Source: Cristatella mucedo (taxonomy: Eukaryota > Bryozoa > Phylactolaemata > Cristatellidae). Taken from it: a stretch of 64,000 nt of DNA. Below, in pieces: positions 12,201-22,870 of the stretch (positions within the stretch are counted from its first letter, which is position 1; each line of letters begins with the position of its first letter). A program made the position numbers and the translations under genes. Location of the stretch: assembly GCA_009760855.2 (NCBI GenBank), contig WPIO01000011.1:6198501-6262500 (forward strand), given 5' to 3'. Under the pieces are notes generated by a model. It was given only the letters and a program-made list of their open reading frames with translations, did no database searches and was not told where the DNA came from.

Positions 12201-12937
12201 TAGAAGCAGAGACGCGTTACCGTGCTGTCTTTATTAATGGCTTCTTAGTAGTTAGTAATGAAAACTCCATTACCTATTGTTATTAATCTTTCGTACAATA
12301 CTATCTGCTCTTGAAGTGTAGTAACTTTCTTCGGTCGATGGCTTCAATCGACCTGGATTTTCAACGAACGAGGTGCTAGGGAGCCTACATGAAAGCGGTT
12401 TTAGTTCCGAAAAGACGCATATTCTACGATATAAACCGAGGAAATACCACAATGGCAATGATGTTCCATGACGAAATTATTGAATGATCGTATAGTATAC
12501 TAAACACTCTGAGCAGAAACAAAAGCAGAAACTGGTCGTTGCTGGTATGAATGATTTGGTTAGTCTGAGTCAAATGATGGAAAAAATTCCCCCAAGTCAA
12601 CTTGCTGCTGTCGGCACCTACGTTGTTGCCACATTTTATCTGTGGATGCTTATTGCTGCATTAGAAAATTGGCTTCGAGTTTACAACTATCGAGGTGAGG
12701 ATCAAAGTGGCTTGACAAGAATAGGAAAAGCGAAGAGGCACGATGTATTGGTGGGTCGATTCGTAAGGGAGCAACGCTATTGTAGTATTGTGGGGGGTCA
12801 CACTTGGTAATCCCTTTAAAGAACGGCCTGCAGGATATCGGTTAAATGGTTATTTAGGAGCGTTTTGTAATTTTTCAGTAATTCTTTATTCGGCATTCGA
12901 TATGCAAATTGAAGGCAATTAATTAGTTAAACTTGTC

Positions 12938-14755
12938 CCCATTCAACTATATCTTCCTGCCCTCAGGTCCTGCATGGTCAATAAGTTAGCTGTTCCATTA
13001 CTCAGTTAAATAATAATAATAATAATAATATTGCACTTGATAAAGCGCCCTCAGAGAACTTAATCTCTTTCTAGGCGCTTTACATTTGCTGCAAAGTGAT
13101 ACGCAATAGAATAGTAAGTAAAATCATGCTTGAAAAACAAACAAAATAAATAACATTGTTAGGGGTTACATGCACTGGGTCAGCATGCAAATGTGGTTAG
13201 TGGCAGCGTGAACAGTGTCAGCACGCATAAGCACATCGAGGACGAATCACAAGGACCCACTAAATGCTGTCCTAAATAGGTATGTTTTTAAGTTTCTTTT
13301 AAATGTGGTCAGGTCAGGGGATGTTCTGATGCAGGTCGGGAGGGAGTTCCAGGCTGTGGGAGCATACGAGCTAAATGCACGGTCTCCAAAGGATTTAAGG
13401 TTTGCACGAGGTATTTCTAGACTGTTGGATTCCGAAAAGCTAGTGGTACGATGCTTTGCCTGATGGGATAGTATATCTGAAAGATAGGCTGGAGCCATAG
13501 AATGAAGAGACCTAAAAGTGAGCGACAAAACCTTGAAGCCAATCCGTTGCTTGACTGGTAACCAGTGCAGGTCGGCGAGAAGTGGAGTAATGTGGCAACT
13601 GCGACGCTCACGACAGACAAGCCTAGCTGCAGAGTTTTGCACCAGCTGCAATCGCCTGATCGCACATGCTGGTAGGCCAGTAAGCAGTGAGTTGCAGAAG
13701 TCGAGACGAGATGTCACGAATGCATGGACCAACTAGGACGTGGTATCCCTATCTAAACAAGCCCTAATTTTAGCAATGTTATGAAGCTGAAAATAGGTGG
13801 ATTTGACTGTGGAGCTGATGTGGTCGTCTAACGAGAGGTCGCTTTGGAATATGACACCTAGATTTCGAGCTGATGCAACTGGAGATATGCTGGCAGAGCT
13901 AATTTTGAAGGTCAGCCTTTCCTATTTCTGAATAACACTAGGTTTGCCCATAGCTAGTAAGTTAGTTTTATCATCGTTTAGTCTTAGAAAATTTGCTGCC
14001 ATCCATGATCGGATGTCATCAATGCATGCAGCAAGTGAGTTGAGAGAATTTGAGGTGCTCGAAGGCTGGGAGGGATCAAAGCAAAGGTACAACTGAGTGT
14101 CATCCGCATAGAAGTGAAAGCCTAGATTGTGCTTGGCAATCACATCAGCGAGAGGGAGAGTATAAACGGTGAAAAGGACCGGACGTAGCACAGAGCCCTG
14201 AGGTACTCCATATTTTAGAGGTACTTCAGATGATCTTTGTCCATTCACGTCAACACTCTGGAGTCTCCCACTGAGATAGGACCTGAACAACTGCAGAGCA
14301 GTGCCAGTGATGCCCAGGCGAGATGAGAGGCGCTCTAGAAGTACTTTGTGATCGATGGTATCAAAAGCTGCCGAAAGATCGAGCAAAACAAGAAGAGACC
14401 CAAGACCGTTGGACACAGAAGAGGTAGTTAGGCATGTCTTAGACTGCGGAGATAGCTTCTACAATTCTTACTCTACGACAACTAGCTCTGCTGCCGACCA
14501 TGTCTTATCGTTTTGAACAATGCTGATCTGTTACTTCTTTGCTAATCACTACCTCAACTGCTTTCCTGACTCTGGAATGCTTCACACTTTCTCCCTGTTG
14601 CCTGAGATGAAGTCGGTTGACCATGAATGCATACCAAAAGCCGCTTAGCCTTTGAGTTCTCTATAGAAAACTTTCCCGAGTAACACCCATATAGTCTTTA
14701 TGACTTTTTGGAGTTACAGGTGGAGATAAATTACATAACAAGTCATATTTTCTCT
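12938..14755 (+). mobile_element. Family B LINE 3' portion at the array edge, split by a family A insertion
   Basis: 12938-13007 and 14404-14755 together read as one continuous stretch of the family B 3' region. The first part holds ccctcaggtcctg and ataagttagctg; the second resumes at agaccgttggac and runs through ctaatcactacctcaactgc to the 3' end at ggagttacagg (near 14735). Compare the minus strand of 50200-49831. It is on the same strand as the satellite and directly continues the last, partial monomer. The matching interior stretch of ordinary monomers carries only the last ~165 bp of this sequence. No open reading frame survives. Confidence 0.75.
13008..14403 (-). mobile_element. Family A LINE, 5'-truncated, nested in family B
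   Basis: The (AAT)n at 13008-13031 marks the 3' end on the minus strand. The RT runs from the LLVLLDLSAAFDTIDH motif (about 14395) down through FYADDTQLYLCFDP (near 14100) and the [14 protein letters not shown] block (near 13560) to FRTAFSGSL (near 13250). Open stretches are 13922-14416 and 13247-13732, separated by a frame break near 13900. The last codons of the upper stretch (SNGLGS) come from flanking DNA. It is very like the copy at 4355-5889 and begins further 3', so the two are separate insertions. Confidence 0.92.
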
Positions 14756-16310
14756 TAGTTTGTTCAATACGAGTGTCTTAGGGACTAAAGGGTGTTATTA
14801 ATTGTCCGGAGCGCTCTAATAATGTTTAAAACCGTATTTAGAGGGTCATAAACACGTCGTCTATGCTCAAGCAACCAAACCAAAAGATTTTATTTATAAA
14901 TAATCCTACTTCGAGGAAATTCACCTATCGCGATTGAATCTGGAAAGGATTAACAAAGATTAACGAGGGTCTAGTGTACCTCCTTGCGACTTTTATACAG
15001 TTCTACTTTTACTGTAGCTTGATGCTTTGTACATTCCTTCCCTAAGCTCATACGTCAGATGTCAGGTTACACTTCCAATATGAGGTTAGCTCAGCTTATA
15101 CGATATTAGGCTATTTTACATTTAATTTCGGTCACATAAGGTTCTTTGCATGCTTCAATTAATTTTCCGGAACTTTGTTTAGTGTAATCATTGACACTTA
15201 CAGCAAACTTGATCTATCTGAAATCAGATAACCTAGCCTCATGAATTAAAGGCTAGGCTGAATTTGCATTTCGAATTTCTTATATATATATATATATATG
15301 AAAAGGCAGTTAATTATTTGAACCTTAACTAGGCTGCAAAGATAATGAGAACATGAGACACGCCAGACAAGCCCGAATGACAGAGCTCAAATCTCTAGCA
15401 CAACTACTCTCCGCCAAATTTCCCTCTAGGTTGAGAGACGATCGTTGACTTGCAACCCCACTACCAGAGATTCACTTGAGTTCGAATGGGTGTCATGCGG
15501 TCGAAGCCCAGGATGCATATGTCTGCGAGGATGCATATGACTACAAAAGCGTGCCGATATTCCCATAGTGCCTCCGATACTCATGGTAACCTTCTTAGTT
15601 TCCAGCATCTTAGTGCAGTGTCTAGTAATCCTACTCCACGGTTTGGAAACCGTTTTCTTTACGTCAGGGCTCATGAGATTAGCAGTAAAAGAACATACCT
15701 CGTAGCCAGAGCCAGCTATCATCCTGCATTATTTTTCAATTCCTTTCCCTTAAAAAATTGGAAGTCTGTCTACTTTTGATGGTTGTAGTCACCAAACCTC
15801 GGTTGTTTTTGGTCCCCCGAAATCATTCTTCAATACTTTCTCGACGCTATATTGCTATTGCTACCCTAACTTGGATTTATCTAGAGACATACTTTCTTAA
15901 AACGACCAGTTTTGCTGCCGCACACTGAGCATAGATAGTCTTTAGTGGAGCCGGGGTGGGATTACGTTGGTATGGCCTCTACTTCTCGACTGAGGCTGTA
16001 CGTAATGCCTCCGAGGCATTATCAGACCACTTAAGTGCTCCTCGCTCCGTTTAAATAGGCCCCTTTAATTGTGATGCAAGGATTCTTCGGATTACTGTCT
16101 TGTGATTCTAATATAAGTTTAACATAGCTGATCTTTGTATTTGGACTCTAATTTGATTTAGTCCTACCATTAGTTCGGTAACTTCTCCGATTAATATGAC
16201 CGTAGCCGCAGCAAGTATCAATATATTCAAGTACCCAAACCAGTGCGTTGTTGAGTACTTAGGGTTTTACAATTGGCACTTACTGCGCCTGAGATTGGTC
16301 ATGCAAGAAC
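14756..16310. other. No recognisable gene; short (TA)n
   Basis: No protein, RNA or transposon signal was recognised. A ~20-bp (TA)n tract sits at 15280-15299. Frames such as 15486-15779 and its antisense partner at 15426-15722 (each under 100 codons) have no visible motif and are probably chance. Confidence 0.4.
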
Positions 16311-17015
16311 CCTACATTCGGCGCCAATCATGTGATCCCTTCTGTCGTCACGTCTCATAGGCGAACCGGAAGCGCTTGGTGCATGCCCAGTCATTTTGCC
16401 GAGACCACACTACAGGGATGCAACGACTGAAACGCTCCCTCAGCGACTAAATCATTCAATACGGAGCCTGAATCCGTGCTGGTGATATATCGAACTAGAA
16501 ATAGTAGTACTTAACATTCCACTGCCAGACGGACTTCGGAGGGACCCACTAGCTGCTAATGGCCGGTCATCGATCAGATGAAGGGTATCTGCCACATATC
16601 TGCCGAGTGACGGCTTTAAATACCTGTCAGGCTCTTAGGAAAGCATGGCTGCCTGTTCTCTTTCTAATGACTTCGGCTGCATGTAACTATTTTCTTGTAG
16701 CCGTTATTTTGCCAGTGTTTTTTATCATTGTAAACGCGCAAATAAATCCAAGTTGCTCGCTCGATAGCTTACTCCTTCAGCTGGCGCATGAGCACACAGG
16801 CAATGTAAGCAGCGACTGAGGGCTTCCTTGTCACCAGATGGAATAACCCGATTTTACCACCATTGTGTCCTACCAGCTTGAGTTGATTTTGCGCTTTGAG
16901 CACTCTTTATTCTAGCTGATGTCGAGTCACAGTAGCTAGACTCAGTAGCACTACTGCTCCATTCGAGCAGGTCCAAAGACTACCTAGCTGACTGCTTGTT
17001 GGTTAAAACTCAATC
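16311..17015 (+). repeat. Dispersed repeat R1, copy 1 (longest)
   Basis: It shares long stretches with 63085-63535 on the same strand (for example cattcaatacggagcctg and aactagaaatagtagta) and with the reverse complement of 18880-19366 (for example cctgttctctttct and gtcctaccagcttg). Copies 1 and 2 overlap in their first ~460 bp and copies 1 and 3 in their last ~450 bp, so the repeat is at least ~700 bp. AATAAA sits at the same place in all three copies. The minus strand of 16311-16328 reads TTGGCGCCGAATGTAGGG, which resembles an LTR-element primer-binding site, so an LTR origin is possible but unproven. Confidence 0.7.
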
Positions 17016-17020
17016 AATTC

Positions 17021-17338
17021 CTACAAAGGAAGCGCGATCGAGTGGCTAGTGGTAGCATGCACAATAAGCAACAAGATTAACACCGCTAGGGATGACATGC
17101 AAAGGGTTAGTATTCAAGTGTAGTTAGTAGAGCATGCAACAGTGTCAGCAAGCCTAAGGACGATTCACAGCGACCAGCTAAATTGCGTCACAAATAAATG
17201 CGTTTTTAAATACTTTTTAAAGGTGGACAAGTCAGGAGATGCCTTGAAGCAGGTTTAGACTAAGTTTTCAGGCTTTGGTAGTTTTCCCGAACTTAAAGCA
17301 CAGTCTCCAAAGGATTTGAGGCTAGCACCAGGTATAGG
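17021..17338 (-). mobile_element. Family A LINE 3' UTR fragment
   Basis: Recognised by the family A 3' UTR phrases agtgtcagcaagcctaagg, gcgtttttaaatac and ctccaaaggatttgagg. The very 3' end and its (AAT)n tail are missing. It abuts R1 on the left and an oppositely oriented family A copy on the right. Confidence 0.8.
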
Positions 17339-17344
17339 TTAAAA

Positions 17345-18310
17345 TTGATTTAAGTTCGAATTAGAATGCCGGTTACTTTTGAGTGCATCAATTATTAGTC
17401 TTGGATGTCAAGGCTCAAGATTAATGCCCAAAATTGGCTCTGCAAGCATTTATTCTGTTGAATGTAGGCGAAATCTAGCTGTCCAGTTAAAACAGACTTT
17501 TCATTAGATGATTAAATTAGCTCCGAACTCAAATCTGCCATCTTCAAGCTGCATAACATTGCTAAAATTCAGGTTCGCTTTGACATGGATCCTGCGTATA
17601 AATTGGCCGATGCATTTGTGACATTCCATCTCGACTTCCGTAACTCACTGCTTTATGGTCCACTGGCCTGTGCAGTCAGATATTAAGAGATTGAGCAAAA
17701 CTCTGCAGCTAGGATTATCTGTAGTGAGCTTCTCAGTTGCCACGAAACACCACTCCGTACTGACCTGCATTGGTTAACTAACAAGCAGCCCTTTGACTTC
17801 GAAGTTCTGCTACTCATTGTTAGTCCCCTTCTTTCATTGGTGACAACCTACCTATCAGATATACTATCTACCAGGCTAAGTATCGTACCACATACTTTTC
17901 AGAATCGAATTGCTTACTTAGACGTCATACGATCCTTTGCTGACCGAGATTTTAGCTCATACGTTCCCAAAGCATGGAAGTAATTTACGACTGGCCCAAT
18001 GAAATCCCCTGACATCACATTTAAAGTAAGCTAAGAGCGCAAATATTTATCAAAAGATTTAGTGGGTCCATGTGATTTGTCCTTTGTGTGTACACGCATG
18101 CTGACTCTGTGCATTCTGCCGATAACCATATTTTCACCCTGACCCCGTGCATGTCACCTATGACCACGTTATCCTTGTTATTGTTCGTCGTACCTCTAAC
18201 CATCGATCATGCTTCCATTACAGTAAATCTGAAGTACCTAGAAAGAGATTGAGTTCTCTGAGGAGCTATTTAAAATGTATTATTAGTATTATTATTAGTA
18301 ATAATATCAT
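17345..18310 (+). mobile_element. Family A LINE, old degraded copy
   Basis: This corresponds to RT thumb, ORF2 C-terminus and 3' UTR: atgcccaaaattggctctgc, tcaagctgcataacattg, tgacctgcattggtta, tcgtaccacatacttttc, and the 3' end agaaagagattgagttctct with an ATT-rich tail at 18280-18310. Many stops and small deletions make it clearly older than the copies at 4355 and 13008. It lies head to head with the fragment at 17021-17338. Both carry the 3' UTR, so they are two insertions and not one inverted during integration. Confidence 0.85.
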
Positions 18311-18879
18311 TGACGAATGGAGCCGGCCTTTTAAATCAAGGTGTGAAGAAGGTGTTGTTTGGTTGCACAGCAGAGAGCCAGCCGATGCCCAACACCGACA
18401 GTTTATTCCCAACACACGGAGCCCAAGAGCGCACGGCTCCCCTCAGCCCCCGCCCTCACACGACTCCCCTCCCCTGGTCGACTCCGATGACTCATCGACC
18501 ACAACGGTGCACTGGCCGACCCTGATGGTGAATCCACCATCTGGCCACCAGCTGGTCACCGGCCTGTGTCCATACCACATCACAGGCGGACCACAGCTGT
18601 GCACCGGCCCCTCTCGGTGGTGCTTCTTACAGCTCACCAGTGGCTTATTAGACATACAATACATACATACGAACTACAGAAGGAAACCATGAGTTAACAA
18701 ATAAGGAGGGATGAGGAGAGAGAGGGCACAAGAACCCCGTTAGGTCCCTAGTCTTGATCCTGTCATCGCGTCTTCATAGCTATGTGCTTGAAACATTAAA
18801 GTGACATAGACTTTTTCTGGTTAAGTAAGTACAGACAGCTCAAGGTTTGACAGTAGCTTAGAGCCTGCCGTCACACGAT
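18311..18879. other. GC-rich stretch without a recognised gene
   Basis: 18340-18640 is markedly C- and G-rich against its surroundings. An open frame of 181 codons (18147-18692) begins inside the LINE 3' UTR and continues here. The translation is rich in Pro, Ser, Thr and His and has no domain. The composition makes chance openness likely. Confidence 0.35.
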
Positions 18880-19366
18880 TCTTTGGCTGAGTTTTAACGA
18901 AAACTAGACACCTTGGTGTCTTTGGACAATCTCGACTAGACCAGTATTGCTACCGAGTCTAGCTGCTGTGAATCCACATCGGCTAGGTAGGCGAGTGCTC
19001 GGTGCAAAGTCTGTGCAAGCTGGTAGGCCACGATGAGTGCAAAATAGTGTCCTTTCATCTGGTAAGAAAGGAGCCCTCGACGGCTGAGTCTTTTGCCTAT
19101 CCGGGCATGAGTCAGCTGGGAGCAATGAGCCATGGGAGGAAGTAGGTGCACCGTGAGTGTGCAAGTTGGCTTTATTCGCTCGATTAAAACGATAAAACAC
19201 TGACAAAAGTGAAGGCTAAGCAAAATATTACAGGCAACACAATGCGTCAGAAAGAGAACAGGCTGCCACGCTTCCCAGAGAGCCTTTCAGCCTCGTCAGA
19301 TATGTGGCAGCTGTGTACTTCATCTGATCTGAGACCGGCCATCTGTAGCTAGCTGGTCGCTCCGAA
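18880..19366 (-). repeat. Dispersed repeat R1, copy 3 (reverse orientation)
   Basis: Read on the minus strand from 19366 it follows copy 1 from about 16555 to 17010: a gatggccggtc phrase, ctgccacatatctg, cctgttctctttctgac, a cagtgttttatcgtttt stretch with AATAAA, gcctaccagcttg, and gctagactcggtagca. It lacks the first ~240 bp of copy 1. Minus-strand frames at 18904-19206 and 18936-19223 overlap it in different registers and are not genes. Confidence 0.65.
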
Positions 19367-20005
19367 TTCCTTCATGCAGAGGAATGGGCAATGCTGCCTC
19401 GCCTAGTTTTCCATTTCGCCATTCAGGGCGCAGACTCCATAATCTATGATGTAGTTTCGAGCAAGCGACCGATTCGTTGCGTCACTAACGTTCCAGCTAC
19501 CGTGCACATCTTCTGGGCCTGCTCCGAGCGCTCCCGGTAAGCCTGAGAGCAACGTGATGGCAGATGGGATGAAACGGGGCGATTTTAAACGAACGGCCCC
19601 AAACAAAGCTGTCGCCCTCTCTGTCGCCCGAGTGAGAGTGCAGCCTCTCACGTGAATCGCTTGAGCTACTCACCTGGATTGCTTCAGTGGTGTGCCCCGG
19701 TGCATTGCTTCAGCTACTCACTCGGACGGCTTCGCACCAAGCACTCACACCTTGCAGTTCTGCCTTGTTCCTCAGCACAGCCTGAACCTAAATAACTTCA
19801 CAGTCGCAGAGATATTGTTGAGGGCACGACGAATTCCAGAAGACTGGGGCCCTCTTAAAGCAGCTTCTGTAAAGTGCAACGGGTCGAATTCAACATGGCG
19901 GCTGGTCATCCTACACTGGCCTCAATGAGCATCGGCACCAGGGGATGGCAACCGAGGTCTCTACAGTTACCTTCGATCGTACGTGCAGAAAGCAGGGCAG
20001 CCCCT
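19367..20005. other. No recognisable gene
   Basis: Mixed composition with no motif-bearing frame or repeat found. The frames at 19403-19651 and 19692-19928 are short and featureless. Confidence 0.35.
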
Positions 20006-20085
20006 TTATAATAATAATAACACAAACATGCGCATACATTGTTATAGCACCCTCGGAGAACTCTTTCTAGGCACTTGGCATTTTG
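20006..20085 (-). mobile_element. LINE/SINE 3' tail remnant (family A type)
   Basis: An (ATA/AAT)n run is followed by gcaccctcggagaactcttt and ctaggcactt, the reverse complement of the family A 3' end. It is too short to say whether it came from the LINE itself or from an S2 SINE. Confidence 0.55.
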
Positions 20086-21146
20086 AGCTGCTCGAGCTGG
20101 GCTCAGCACTTCCCGTGCTACTGAAATTCAGACAGGATTCCCTTTGACCGAAGGGATGCTGCTATACCTGGAGCGACAACCCCCCCCCCCAGCCGCTTTG
20201 GGTGGAGGAGCAGGGTGGCCGCGCACTACTGCTGCCACTGCCAACAAACCGCAACCTCAGGGGAAAATTAGGACACAAGTGTGACATCAGGTGGAGACCC
20301 GTCGCCAGCTAGGTGCCCGAGTTACGTCCCCTATCACGAGTTGGGGGTCACTGCTTGAGTGTGCTCGGACCGAGCTTTGGATGGAGCAGCGGTCTACCGA
20401 AACTGGGGCTACAGGCCCCGGCTTGTAAGAGGTTCACAAGTCCGGCACAAGCTTTGATATTTAGTGTGACAGCTCACTTACACCACGGGTATGAGCATTA
20501 TGATCAACAAGGATGTGTCAGCGAAGAGAAGTCGATAGGAGTGCATCTTCAGAAAAAAGTGTCGCAAGCTGTCGGAAGAATTGAGCTTCGCGTCCACCCA
20601 TCGGGCCGATTGGAACTGGTATGACTGAGCTAGGCTGGCCGAGTTAGAATCAAGCAGTGCAGCCAATTGAATTTGAGCTGGGCTGTGATTGGACGGGCAG
20701 CTCTTGCCTATCAAGTAGTTATCTGCCAGCTGAGGCAGTGGTATTGTCACCATGTGTTGAGGTGGCAGTGTGGTTGCACGGCTCGGCTGCAGACGCTGTG
20801 GTTACTGGGCCTGCCACTGACACCTTTGGGCGGTGAAGTAACCTTTTATGGGACTGGCTGCAGCTCAGGGCGTCGGTAGTGGCTGCCGTCGCTGGATGTC
20901 AGTGCCCATGGGGCAGCCGATACTTCAGTGTGGGCTAGCGACAGCTGCCGAGAATTCAGCCCCTCTTGTCGTTGGCACAGTGCTCTGCCACTACCGCCGC
21001 TGCTAACAGCTGCTGCCAAGTTGAAGTACTAGTTGAAGTCCAAGAATACTCTAGCCGTTCTTGTGGCTCTCAGTCGTCCGAGCCTCGTTTGTGGCCAAGC
21101 TTCTCCAGGATAGGCAGGCAGCGAGACTAAGCCGACTGTGTGTGTG

Positions 21147-21181
<35 letters not shown>

Positions 21182-22339
21182 CTGTGTGAGCCTGATGCTC
21201 GGATGCTCCTGGCAGTCGAGTGAGCGACCTGACATGAAGCGATCAAGCGTCTTTTGCTGCTTGTGCTCGTTAGGAACGAGCCAGCTCAGCGAACCCCATA
21301 TTGTCAGTCGCAAAGCAGACAGCCCCACAGCCCCAGACTAGAACCACGTGACCTGAGGTTCGTGGCATGCAGTCCTCACTCCTGCGCCCAAATACCGGAT
21401 GCTCGAAGCGCATGCTCGAGGCGCATGCTCGCAAGCTCAAGCATTGGGTGTTCCAGAGTGCCCCCAAACACCCTCATTCGTAGACGACTGCTTGCTCCTC
21501 CGCGAGGCAGGAAGTCGGCTCGGGACTGGCACCCTTTCATGTGGGAGAGCTAGCCGGTGCATGCGGTTTGATTTGTAACTCTATGTCAGCACGAGTGCTA
21601 TACGAGGGTTCCTGAAATGTAATGTGAAAGTGTAATGACCCCCAATTACCGGCTATGAGTTTGGCAGCCGAATCTCGATCGCCAACTATTAGCTGTGCCA
21701 CTGAATTTGAACTGAAACGCTTATGAAATAGCCATAACAAGCTGAGGCTGACGAGCAGGCAATGTATTAATATGTAAGAACTATACTATTGCATGACTTA
21801 TAATCTGACGATTATATAAGGCTCGGGCATGAGCTCAGTCCTTATCTTGGAGAAAGGGACTGGCAGTCGGTGAGTCGTAGTGTTGAGCGATAGCTGCAGT
21901 CTGGCGGTTAGCTAGTCGTCTGGAAGTCACGGGTCATGTCAGCAGTAATATGCAGGCTATAGCTGTGCTTATTCTTATACGACGTTATTGTCAGCACTGT
22001 GTGCAGAATGTCATGTACTCCATTATCAGAGTCGGCGTATTGAGAGCATCGGGTTACATGCGGTGTTGTAAGGCTACCTGCTCTAGTGTGTTACTCGCCT
22101 GGTCATGACAGTTTCTTCTATGTTGTATTCTGTCGTCATCACTTAATGTCAGACATCGGATACGGTCTCTCGATGTACACACACCTGGAAGGAAATCGAC
22201 GATGGTATCGCCCGGACACTTTTACTGCAGTTTTTTACCGTGTCAGAGTAGGAATTTGATCAGATAAGTTTAGTTTAAAACAATTGTTTCTATGCGCACA
22301 TAGGATCATGAGTGCAATTCCGTTTTTGGACCTGTTTAT
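20086..22339. other. GC-rich stretch without a recognised gene
   Basis: About 2.2 kb with higher GC than most of the window. There is a 13-base poly-C run near 20180 and a (TG)n tract (listed separately). Frames of up to 103 codons (20313-20624, 21254-21553) have no domain, signal peptide or membrane segment. 21400-21435 holds a short direct repeat (GCGCATGCTCG twice). Confidence 0.35.
21137..21188. repeat. (TG)n microsatellite
   Basis: About 52 bp of TG dinucleotide with two interruptions (TTTG, TCTG). The reading frames through it are low-complexity Cys/Val or His/Thr and not coding. Confidence 0.95.
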
Positions 22340-22870
22340 GCAGTGAAAGTGAAACTTCAGTGTGTTCTTGATGAGCATGCCCCCTCAAGTTTTTCCGTGG
22401 ACTCATTCATAGAGATGACTTTCAATTTGCATTGGGCTTCAAAAACTGCTAACGTAAATCTCTACTTTAGTAACGCTTTAAAAAGGCTAGGTCAGATTGT
22501 AATCAAGTCAATTAAAAATAAATAAGTCTATATTGTATTTAGACGTTACAGTAGTATCTTGTATACCAAAACCCTGTCGCTAAGCTGCTTATAGGGTTCT
22601 TTGAAAGTATAAATTCTGTGAAAGGACTCTCGCCGGATAAAATCTGTGACACCCTACTAAAGCTGCTATCCTTCCTAGAAACAAAGACATCCGACACATT
22701 AACATCGTTTGTAACGCTACTGTCTTAACCTGGCGTGATTTAATGTCTATTTCTTACCACGTTGATCACGATATCCTGCTTAAATGATTAAAAATGACAA
22801 TTGATCTGGCAGACGAGTTGGTGTGTTCATTATCAGGTATGTTTTAAAACAAGAACTTGACAACCTGATC
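22340..22870 (+). mobile_element. Very old LINE ORF2 remnant (family B-like)
   Basis: The translation of 22735-22825 reads HVDHDILLK, a stop, then LKMTIDLADEL. This lines up with TIDHEVLLERLRTTIGLTNE in the family B copy at 51018-51314. Upstream, GLSPDKICDTLLKLL (near 22625) sits where ORF2 has its start-of-RT segment, and VLDEHAP (near 22365) fits the linker between endonuclease and RT. Stops and shifts are frequent. This is a fossil far older than the other copies. Confidence 0.5.

Larger units (their letters stand above)
1410..12937 (+). repeat. Satellite array, ~960-bp monomer, about eleven units
   Basis: A conserved landmark (GAAGTGTAGTAAC and variants, followed by CGGACGATGGCTTCAATCGA) recurs near 1524, 2150, 3107, 4073, 6570, 7529, 8495, 9452, 10416, 11376 and 12311. 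Spacing is 935-966 bp, apart from a shortened first unit (626 bp) and one unit lengthened by a LINE. Unit starts are near 1410, 2034, 2996, 3956, 6452, 7411, 8377, 9337, 10298, 11256 and 12193. Units abut without spacers and differ from one another at many bases and small indels, so this is an old array. The last ~165 bp of each unit (for example 6298-6460) matches the 3' end of the family B LINE (compare the minus strand of 49831-50040 and the plus strand of 36700-36930). Just before that segment lies a palindrome, clearest at 6209-6235. No unit holds a full-length reading frame. Confidence 0.9.

Noticed and set aside
16311-17015. Firm call of an LTR retrotransposon for R1
   Set aside because: Only one primer-binding-site-like word supports it; the second copy has diverged there, and no TG...CA ends or gag/pol sequence are visible.
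18147-18692. 181-codon gene
   Set aside because: It starts in a LINE 3' UTR and continues through a GC-rich, low-stop region; no domain or splice context.
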